30,723 bases of DNA from DATIKM01 sp035477595 (lineage in GTDB: Bacteria > Armatimonadota > Chthonomonadetes > Chthonomonadales > CAJBBX01). Of this stretch, positions 24,529 through 30,723 are shown piece after piece (within the stretch, counting starts at the first letter, position 1; each line of letters opens with the position of its first letter). The stretch is taken from the NCBI GenBank assembly GCA_035477595.1, contig DATIKM010000147.1:1-30723 (forward strand), in the 5' to 3' direction. The notes beneath the pieces are model-generated. The model worked only from the letters and a program-made list of their open reading frames with translations. It did no database searches and had not been told where the DNA came from. The translations under genes and the position numbers were made by a program.

Positions 24529-25932
24529 TCAACGCTTGCGCTCGATGCGCAGCGTGAGTGGCGTGGGTTTTCCGCCCGTGGCGGCGGCTATCTCGCACTT
24601 CATGATGCCCTCCGGCTCAATGACCAGCCGGCGCGGGTTGCGCACGTCGACCTTGTAGCCGGTGGTATTCTGGAAGAGCGTGTCCGCCACGGACTCCAGT
24701 GCGAAGGCGCCCTTCTCGTCGGCCGACAGCGTGGCCAGATGGACCCCCTCGGTCTTCTCGTCGTCCGTGAAAGCAGGGAGAGGTCCCTCCCCCATGAGAA
24801 GCCGCCAGCGGCTGGTTGTGGTCACCTCGGAGAGCGCCACTTCCGTCGAGGACGGCGCCAGACCGACGGTGCCGCGAACGACCCACGGGATAGGGCGGCC
24901 CTTGACCCCTGCTGCCGCCTGTCCGACGGATGCGGGCTGCGCGGCGCGCCGGCGCCCCATGAGCCAGCGCACGAGCGCCCACAGCAGCAGCGCTGCCAGG
25001 ATCGCGAGCAGCAGCAACAGCCAGAGGGGGAACTGCCGGGCCTCCTCGGGCGGTGTCGCACGCTCGGCGGTGGGCGGCACGGCCGCGGCAGCCGGCAGGA
25101 CCGGGTTCGGCAGCACCTCGCTGGCCCTCGGCTGGTCCGCAGGGGGCTGCCATGTTTCACGCGGGAACGTCGGGTAGCGCGGCGTGCCATCGGCGGTCGG
25201 CAGCGACTGCAGCGTACGCGGGAAGAGCGCCGTCACGTCGATGGTCAGGCTGTGGTCGCCGGCTCGCTGCATGAACGTGTGGCGGACCGGCGACCCGTAG
25301 CCCATCGATCGGATGGCCGAAAGGAGGCGCGGGTTGTCGGCGCCGAAGAGTCGCACGCCGCTCCTCGTGGGCGCCTGGCTCTGGTTGGTGTTCGTGAGCA
25401 GCAGGATGACCGTGCTCTCGGGAGGCGTTCTGTTCTGCCTCAGACGCATGAGCACGTCGTAGAGCGCGCGCTCCGTATCGTGCCCGCCGCGGTTGCCTGC
25501 GGACGGGGCGTAGGGCACCTGGTCGACGAATGCCGCGCGGCGTGCCGGGTCGTGGGTGAGCGAGATGGGATCGGACATGCGCCAGACAGACATCTCCCAC
25601 GCGGCGGCGCTCACCTGATCGCCTGCCGTCAGCGTGTTGTTCACAAGGTGGAACGCCAGGCGCCGCATGGCGATGCCGTGGAGCGGGTTCAGCGCGAAGT
25701 GGCTAGTCTTCAGACCAATGACGAAGTGGTAGCGGCCTTGACCTACGTCGCCGCCAGCCCGGGTGATCTGGTCCTTGAGCCATTGGTCTGCCTCGCGCCG
25801 CGACAGGACCGTCACAGCCTGGTAGTCTTCAGTCGCGGCGCCCTGACCGGAGGCTATCTGCGGTGCGAACGCGAGAATGCCGCACGCCCACACAGCCGCG
25901 CGTCCGGCGATAGCGCTGTAACGGCTCCGCAT
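24529..25932 (-). CDS. Membrane-anchored protein with VWA-like ectodomain
   Basis: The 467-aa protein has a signal peptide (about 1-29, MRSRYSAIAG then a hydrophobic core ending IASGQ), an extracytoplasmic region and one membrane span at 301-325 followed by GRRR. A cytoplasmic domain of about 140 residues, probably beta-rich, comes last. The ectodomain at about 37-245 (strands such as YHFVIGL and STVILLLTNTN) looks like a von Willebrand A fold. The metal-site position reads GLKTSHF rather than DxSxS, so metal binding may be lost. Pro-rich linkers flank the span. ATG 25932 has GGGGAGG at ideal spacing; the frame opens earlier at 26091. It lies 46 bp before the tubulin-like gene and could link it to the membrane. 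Confidence 0.7.
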   Translation of the reverse strand: MRSRYSAIAGRAAVWACGILAFAPQIASGQGAATEDYQAVTVLSRREADQWLKDQITRAGGDVGQGRYHFVIGLKTSHFALNPLHGIAMRRLAFHLVNNTLTAGDQVSAAAWEMSVWRMSDPISLTHDPARRAAFVDQVPYAPSAGNRGGHDTERALYDVLMRLRQNRTPPESTVILLLTNTNQSQAPTRSGVRLFGADNPRLLSAIRSMGYGSPVRHTFMQRAGDHSLTIDVTALFPRTLQSLPTADGTPRYPTFPRETWQPPADQPRASEVLPNPVLPAAAAVPPTAERATPPEEARQFPLWLLLLLAILAALLLWALVRWLMGRRRAAQPASVGQAAAGVKGRPIPWVVRGTVGLAPSSTEVALSEVTTTSRWRLLMGEGPLPAFTDDEKTEGVHLATLSADEKGAFALESVADTLFQNTTGYKVDVRNPRRLVIEPEGIMKCEIAAATGGKPTPLTLRIERKR

Positions 25933-26216
25933 CACGCGGCCCTCCCCATGACTTCCCCTGGCACTCACCACGGCGTGTTGATGCAACCGTACTGAGTTCA
26001 ACATGATGCGGCGCACCTCCTGCGCTGCCATGACTGACCGGCGGCCACCGGGCCGACACAGGGGCTGCGGCTGCGCTCTGTGCACATGCATTGAGACTGG
26101 TGGTCCGCGCTACGATCCGGGGCGAGGCGGCTACCGGACCAAGGGGGCGCTGGCCTGCAAGATGCCGAGCTTGCCGCAGCAGGCGGGATCGGGAACCGCG
26201 TGGGCGCAAGGCCTGC
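25933..26216 (-). other. 284-bp gap inside the minus-strand module
   Basis: This is the only sizeable gap in the module. The VWA-like frame stays open into it (ATG 26004 has an AGGAGG at 26016-26021, with 11-bp spacing), giving a possible longer N-terminus that would bury the signal peptide. TTGAAC, on the minus strand next to that site, resembles a -35 box but has no matching -10. I see no separate gene, RNA or clear terminator. Confidence 0.35.
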
Positions 26217-27596
26217 TCATGGGGCTGGCGCGCGACGCAGCCGGACGACGCCGCGGTCATGCACTACACACAGGTGCTCGCCCGCACACAGGAGATAGCG
26301 CGCGTCCACGGGCGCGTGCCACAGGTGGTCCTGCGCCCCTGACGACGGCCGCAGGGCCACCAGTGCAGCGCTGGTCTCCTCGCGCGTGAGCGAAAGCAGT
26401 CGCGGCTCATTATCCGGCGCGTGGGCGAGCACGGCGTCCAGCAACCGACCACGCGGCCGGCGGGGGTTGTGCAGCAGCTCGCCGTTGGCCACATTGAAGA
26501 CCCACACACTATCGCCGACGACGAGGACCACGGTGCCCTGAACCGCATGCACGCTCCGCAGCGGTCCTGCTCCGCCCGTAGCGGTGACGCCCGGCGAGAG
26601 CATGAGGCGCACAATGCCCTTGTCCTCACACGCCCAGTGGGGACCAGCGGTGTCTGCCCACGGGATCACCATGCCGTCGCCCGCGCCTCCAACGCGATCT
26701 ACGGCACCCTTGTCGCATGTAAGCCGCCAGACCCCTCCGTCGGCGCCTGGCCAGTAGACCACGGCGTCCCGCGCCGCCATGCGGGCACCGGCCAAAGGGC
26801 GCGACTCGGGCGGCGCGGGCGCCCGCAGCACATCGGCCGTGTGCCACCGCTCGCCCGTAGCGGCGTAGAGGAGGACAGCCGGGCCGCCGGGCTCCTCGAG
26901 CCATCCGCTCCACCAGCCGGGCGCGCCGACCTGCGTGACCGGCTCGCCGGGAGCCAGCAGGCGGGCCTCGCCGTCCGGGCGCGTTGGAGCGAGCAAGAAG
27001 CCGCGGCCGGACGCCAGTACAACGCCGTCCGCCACCACGGCCAGCCGGCACGCATGCGGGACGTGACGGGCCGGCACAGCGCCCGGAATGAGCGGCACGC
27101 GAACCTCGCCCTCGGGCGCTCCGTGTCCGCCTGCCGGCTCGCAGAGCGTGGCGCCCTCCCATACGAGGAGCCTACCGTGGGCTACGCACGCGGCGTAGAC
27201 GGGCTCTGCGGACTCCCACGGATCGATCAACGGTCGAACGCGGTCCGGGTTGGCGCTTTCCCACTCGGTCGGCCACTCCCAGGAGGCGCCGCTGCCGCGG
27301 CCGTCCCAGCGCCGCCCCGTGTGGCAGGGCTGCGTCGGAAGCACGCGCCCGCCGCACGTGTGATCGGGGCAGATGCGCTGTGCTGGCGTCAGCCACCGAC
27401 CACATTGCTCACACGCTAGCAGCAGAGCGCGGCACGAGTCGCACCAGGGCGAGCGCATGGGCGAGAGGGTCGCCAGGGCAAGGCGCCCGGCCGTGCATGC
27501 GGGGCAGCGCTGGTACACCTCGAGGCCGCACTTGCCGCAGAACGCAGCACCCTCTCTCAGGGGTGTGCGGCAGATGGGGCACGCAGGTGCGGTCAC
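26217..27596 (-). CDS. Triple zinc-ribbon protein with propeller-like body
   Basis: The 459-aa protein is cytoplasmic by the absence of any signal or span. The first 83 residues hold three zinc-ribbon units: Cys6/9 with Cys20/23, Cys31/34 with Cys52/55, and Cys62/65 with Cys76/81. The remaining ~370 residues consist of repeated short beta-strand units (for example CRLAVVADGVVLASG, AVVYWPGADGGVWRL, VVLVVGDSVWVFNVANGELL) like a WD/PQQ-type beta-propeller, a common protein-interaction scaffold. The start is the GTG at 27596, overlapping the GrpE-like stop (GTGA), with GGGAGGAAGG just upstream; an earlier in-frame start at 27656 is less likely. I do not recognise the family. An adaptor role in the module is inferred from context and architecture. 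Confidence 0.68.
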   Translation of the reverse strand: MTAPACPICRTPLREGAAFCGKCGLEVYQRCPACTAGRLALATLSPMRSPWCDSCRALLLACEQCGRWLTPAQRICPDHTCGGRVLPTQPCHTGRRWDGRGSGASWEWPTEWESANPDRVRPLIDPWESAEPVYAACVAHGRLLVWEGATLCEPAGGHGAPEGEVRVPLIPGAVPARHVPHACRLAVVADGVVLASGRGFLLAPTRPDGEARLLAPGEPVTQVGAPGWWSGWLEEPGGPAVLLYAATGERWHTADVLRAPAPPESRPLAGARMAARDAVVYWPGADGGVWRLTCDKGAVDRVGGAGDGMVIPWADTAGPHWACEDKGIVRLMLSPGVTATGGAGPLRSVHAVQGTVVLVVGDSVWVFNVANGELLHNPRRPRGRLLDAVLAHAPDNEPRLLSLTREETSAALVALRPSSGAQDHLWHAPVDARYLLCAGEHLCVVHDRGVVRLRRAPAP

Positions 27597-28768
27597 TGCC
27601 CTTCCTCCCGGTCGTAGACGACGACCTTGGCCGGGATCACGGGCTCGCCGCCGCACACGACGCCGGCTCGCTCCACGCGTGCGACGCGGCCCTGCTCCTG
27701 GGGGTGCGCCGTGCGTCGCGTCCCGACGCGCTCCATGCGGCCTGGCTCAAAAGGGTCGCCCTCCGCCGGCCAGATTGGCTCACCCTCCAGCGTGTCCGCA
27801 AGCCATGCCAGCAGGCCCTCGCGCGCCCGGACGATGGCGGCGCTCCACGCGGGGTCTGCCGAGGCGTAGCGGGGCCCGGCGACCTCCGCGAGCACGGCCA
27901 GCGGCCCCCTCAACGAGAGGGCGCAGGCGCCAGCCGCGGCGCGCTCAGCGACCTCGTCGATGGCCGACAGAAGGCGGGCGCCCTCCGGGTCGGCAGTCGA
28001 GGTGGCAGTCCGCAGCGCGACGAGCCACGGCGGCTCACCGTCAGCGGGCGGATGGTCGGCCGCTCGATCCGGCGCACCGATGTCACGGCCGGGCTCCGTC
28101 GTCCCGACGCTCGATTCGGGCGGTTGTGGGGTGACGGGTGGGGCCGGCTCTGGGCATGTAGGCCGCGCTGGTGGCGGACCGTCGGGCTCCGGGCCCAGTG
28201 AGCGGACGACCTGCGCCATCAGCACCTGGCGGCCTCGAAATCGCAGGCCGCGCCTGCGCGTGCGCGCCACGGCCCCGACAGGTGTCGCGGTGTGCTCAGC
28301 GGATACGACTTCCATGTCGGGGCCGAGCGCGTCACCTGGGCGCGCCTCAACCCACTCGACGCCCATCGCGCGCAGGTCGGACCCAAGGGACTCGTGCGCC
28401 TCCATGAGCGTGCGGAGCGCCAGGCGGTCTGCCGCGGCGACAGCGTCCCTCGCGTCGATCTCGAGCCGCGAGACCGAGTCGGCAAACAGCGAGGGGTAGG
28501 TCGCAAGCCACGCCTCCAGCTCGGGGCCCCTCCGGCGCAGCTCCTCGAGCGCGGTTGCTTCCTGCAACGCAGACTGGTAGGGGTGCGTGCGATCCAGCAG
28601 GGAGCGCACGAACACGAGCCGGGCTGCGAGCGGCGCCGCCTCCCACGCCTCGTCGACAAGGCTGGCGGACCTGGCCGCGCTCGGCGGTGGGGCGATCCGT
28701 TCGGCCGCACCCTCCAGGCGTTCGACGGCGGCCTCGATCCGCGCCGCGAACGGACCCAGGTAGCTCAT
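27593..28768 (-). CDS. Protein with two tandem GrpE-like domains
   Basis: The 391-aa protein contains two copies of a GrpE-type unit, each with a helical part and a small beta domain. Copy 1 is at about 40-188: GVEWVEARPGDALGP, then TPVGAVARTRRRG, then RQVLMAQVV. Copy 2 is at about 260-386: PIWPAEGDPFEPGRMERV, then GRVARVERAG, then EPVIPAKVVVYD. Both follow the GrpE pattern of a GEPFDP-like turn, a GtVaeVlrpGy strand pair and an RPAkVvV end. A Pro-rich linker at 195-247 joins them. GrpE normally works as a homodimer that opens Hsp70 to release ADP. ATG 28768 overlaps the Hsp70-like stop (ATGA), with GGGAG five bases upstream. Coupling to that gene supports a nucleotide-exchange role. No annotated homologue is known to me. 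Confidence 0.72.
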   Translation of the reverse strand: MSYLGPFAARIEAAVERLEGAAERIAPPPSAARSASLVDEAWEAAPLAARLVFVRSLLDRTHPYQSALQEATALEELRRRGPELEAWLATYPSLFADSVSRLEIDARDAVAAADRLALRTLMEAHESLGSDLRAMGVEWVEARPGDALGPDMEVVSAEHTATPVGAVARTRRRGLRFRGRQVLMAQVVRSLGPEPDGPPPARPTCPEPAPPVTPQPPESSVGTTEPGRDIGAPDRAADHPPADGEPPWLVALRTATSTADPEGARLLSAIDEVAERAAAGACALSLRGPLAVLAEVAGPRYASADPAWSAAIVRAREGLLAWLADTLEGEPIWPAEGDPFEPGRMERVGTRRTAHPQEQGRVARVERAGVVCGGEPVIPAKVVVYDREEGQ

Positions 28769-30723
28769 GGTGACTCCCGGAGGAGCGCGAAGCGCCACTG
28801 CGGCTCGCGATGGCCGCCGGCGATGAGCTCGGCGGTGACCCCCATCTCGCGGGAAACGCGCACGTCGAAGGTCACCTCTTCCGGCACCCCGGTCTCGTTG
28901 CGGTAGAAGGCACGCGCGACGGTGACCGGCTCGGGGAGCGCGCCGCCGCTCGCGATCAGCTCTGCCTCGATCTCCTTGCCGGCGTCCAGCGCGCATGTAA
29001 GCATGCGGCCCGTCGCGACGGAGCAGGGCGGGAGCGCCGCGCCCTCGCGCACGATGGTGACATCCTCACCCTCCCACTTCACGGTCAGGGCGAGGGGCGA
29101 CGGGTCGAACACCTGATCGCCATACCACACGGCCCCATCGACGACGGCCTGCAGGCGCTCCGCGATGCGCTGGTCGCCTTGGGCGTCAGCGTCGGCGTCG
29201 GCTGGCGCCAGCGGGAACGCGCGGCCGTAGTGCTGGCGGACGAACGGGTCGACGCACGTACCGCCGACGTAGAAGACGTGGCGCACGTCGGTGGCGCGTG
29301 CGCCTCTGCCCAGGTGACACTCTTCGGCGATCCGGGCGGCCAGGTCCTCGACGGTGGGCAGCAGTATCGGCGCGGCGACCGAGCGATCGTACAGGTCGTG
29401 CACGAGGCGCACGCCGGCGAGCTCAGGACGGTTGGGGAACGGCAGGACCTCTGCCGGATCGCGCGGCTCCCCGGCGGCGCGGTTCAGGTAGAGGGTGCTG
29501 GCGCCAGCGAACCGCTCCTTCATGCGCCGGCACGTGTCGACGAACGTGTCCACCCACGCTTTGTCGAGAGACTCCATCGAGGGCGGTCGTAGGGATGTCG
29601 GGACGGCCCGGCCATCCGCCTCCAGGACGTCACCAGGGCGTGCCAGCAGGCGGTAGGCGAGCGCGTGGTCTAGCACGTTGCCCCCGACCTCACGCCGCTC
29701 GCGCCCGGGGTAGTAGGGAATGTCAATCGCCGGGTTGCCCTCGCCGATCCGGAGCGAGTAGCTGCCGATCACGTCGAGCGAGGGCACGCCGCCGGTGACC
29801 GTCGGGCGAGCGAGCGCCACATCCGTGGTCCCGCCGCCGCTGTCGACGATCGCCACCGCGGCGCCTTCCGGCAGCCCGAGCAGCAGCGCCTCCCTGCGTC
29901 GAGCGATGCCGATCGCCGCCGCCACGGGCTCGTGCACGAAGCAGACGTCCTCACGCGAGATGCCGCACCGCGCCAGCGCTTCGAGGACAGCCTCCTCATA
30001 GGCACGACCGCGGATGTCGCCCTCGCGCGCGTCAAGCACGGGCCGGCCGACCACGTAGCGCAACGTCATCCCGGTCCGCGATAGCGGGCGCTGGGGGTCC
30101 GCTGTCCGCAGGTGCTCGTCGAGCCGGTGCACGATTGGCTCGAAGAACCGCCGGAGAAGCTCCACCGCGGTCCACTCGGCACGATGCTCCGTCCACGGCT
30201 CGGCGCCCTCGCGAAGGTCGGTCTTCAGGCTCCGGACCACGACCTCCTCCGGAGTGAGCTGGCCGCCCCGGATGTGCCGCTCCGCTTCGGTCCCCCAGCG
30301 GAAGCTCTTCTCTGCAATGTGCAGCACCATCTCGCTCGAAAACCACGGGGCCGCCGGCCTGCCCGGACTGACCGGCAGATCCCCGATCACATCCACGGTG
30401 TCCGGAGGCTTTCCCGGCAGCAGACCGCGCCTCCAGCGGAGGCGGACCCGCGTGTTCCGGGTGCCGAAGTCGATTGCGACCACCGCGTCCGCGCCAGGTG
30501 GCGCCGCGCGCTCATGAGCCACGACGAGCGGGACCGGGTCGCCGTCCGGCGCGACCTGCCACGCGCCGGGGCACACCGCGTCGCGCCTGCCGGTCAGGCG
30601 CAGGCAGATCTCCAGGCTGCTGTCCGGGGCCACCGCCGCCGGTCCGCCGGCGGGCTGCCCCTCCACCTGTGCCGCGAAGCCTGCAGGCGCGGCCGTCTCC
30701 AGCGGGCGTTCCCGGTCGGCATC
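28765..30723 (-). CDS. Hsp70-like ATPase (5' end beyond window)
   Basis: The frame has no stop up to the window edge, so the start is probably outside; GTG 30666 is the first start codon visible and residues are numbered from it. An N-terminal segment of 60+ residues precedes the actin-like ATPase domain. Phosphate-1 AIDFGTRNTRVRL is at 64-76, connect-1 VHEPVAAAIGI at 244-254, phosphate-2 AIVDSGGGTTDVALA at 272-286, VGGNVLD near 327-333, and adenosine motif FYVGGTCVDPF at 465-475. A beta-type substrate-binding domain follows (EGAALPPCS near 541-549), ending at residue 633 without the usual helical lid or EEVD-like tail. It is an Hsp70-superfamily protein distinct from housekeeping DnaK. Its stop overlaps the start of the GrpE-like gene, so the two are co-expressed. 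Confidence 0.85.
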   Translation of the reverse strand, partial: DADRERPLETAAPAGFAAQVEGQPAGGPAAVAPDSSLEICLRLTGRRDAVCPGAWQVAPDGDPVPLVVAHERAAPPGADAVVAIDFGTRNTRVRLRWRRGLLPGKPPDTVDVIGDLPVSPGRPAAPWFSSEMVLHIAEKSFRWGTEAERHIRGGQLTPEEVVVRSLKTDLREGAEPWTEHRAEWTAVELLRRFFEPIVHRLDEHLRTADPQRPLSRTGMTLRYVVGRPVLDAREGDIRGRAYEEAVLEALARCGISREDVCFVHEPVAAAIGIARRREALLLGLPEGAAVAIVDSGGGTTDVALARPTVTGGVPSLDVIGSYSLRIGEGNPAIDIPYYPGRERREVGGNVLDHALAYRLLARPGDVLEADGRAVPTSLRPPSMESLDKAWVDTFVDTCRRMKERFAGASTLYLNRAAGEPRDPAEVLPFPNRPELAGVRLVHDLYDRSVAAPILLPTVEDLAARIAEECHLGRGARATDVRHVFYVGGTCVDPFVRQHYGRAFPLAPADADADAQGDQRIAERLQAVVDGAVWYGDQVFDPSPLALTVKWEGEDVTIVREGAALPPCSVATGRMLTCALDAGKEIEAELIASGGALPEPVTVARAFYRNETGVPEEVTFDVRVSREMGVTAELIAGGHREPQWRFALLRESP

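Noticed and set aside
24286..25995. Plus-strand frame of 569 codons opposite the VWA-like gene
   Set aside because: The opposite strand has a signal peptide, a membrane span and a good ribosome site; this frame has none and reads as compositional shadow.
26092..26216. Possible small gene or terminator after the triple zinc-ribbon gene
   Set aside because: No frame with a ribosome site and no stem followed by a T-tract were found.
28810..29592. Plus-strand frame of 260 codons opposite the Hsp70-like gene
   Set aside because: It is antisense to the adenosine motif and substrate-binding region of the Hsp70-like protein and has no motif of its own.

Overview
The window is about 30.7 kb of high-GC bacterial DNA with tightly packed genes and no rRNA, tRNA, insertion sequence, prophage or CRISPR array that I can recognise. 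A zinc-uptake operon carries a signal-peptide-bearing porin-like protein, which points to a diderm (outer-membrane) bacterium. Citramalate synthase, a MtbA/CmuA-like UroD protein, a DUF6785-type membrane protein and a tubulin-like/VWA module together fit a deep-branching phylum such as Armatimonadota or a neighbour (Planctomycetota and similar). This placement is inference; no marker here fixes it.

Left part (1-10156): the tail of a CysE-like acyltransferase overlaps glnB (PII nitrogen sensor). A strong hairpin and then cimA (threonine-independent isoleucine synthesis) follow. On the minus strand lie a UroD-family methyltransferase-like protein, an orphan zinc-finger anti-sigma-like membrane protein and a Mug/TDG-like DNA glycosylase lacking the usual catalytic Asn. 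PEP carboxylase (ppc) and a large polytopic membrane protein (DUF6785-like) follow on the plus strand.

Middle (10157-14833): a metal-uptake operon. It encodes a small secreted His/Cys-rich protein, a porin-like outer-membrane protein with a His-rich loop, a ZnuA-like binding protein, a ZnuC-like ATPase and a ZnuB-like permease. Together they could carry zinc (or manganese) from the outer membrane to the cytoplasm. Next come a textbook sigma70 promoter and dnaE (replicative polymerase), then a THUMP-like methyltransferase translationally coupled to an FGGY sugar kinase.

Right part (21252-30723, minus strand): the most interesting region. Read 5' to 3' it encodes an Hsp70-like ATPase (cut by the window edge), a protein with two tandem GrpE-like domains, a protein with three zinc ribbons and a propeller-like body, a signal-peptide/single-TM protein with a VWA-like ectodomain, and a 1076-aa tubulin/FtsZ-like (Tubulin_2-type) protein ending in a zinc ribbon. 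The first three genes overlap by 4 bp. Published genome-context work (Makarova and Koonin, 2010) predicted a membrane-remodelling system built on an FtsZ-like protein and a VWA protein. The added dedicated Hsp70, the fused double GrpE and the zinc-ribbon partner make this a chaperone-coupled variant that I do not recognise as described. More members probably lie beyond position 30723.
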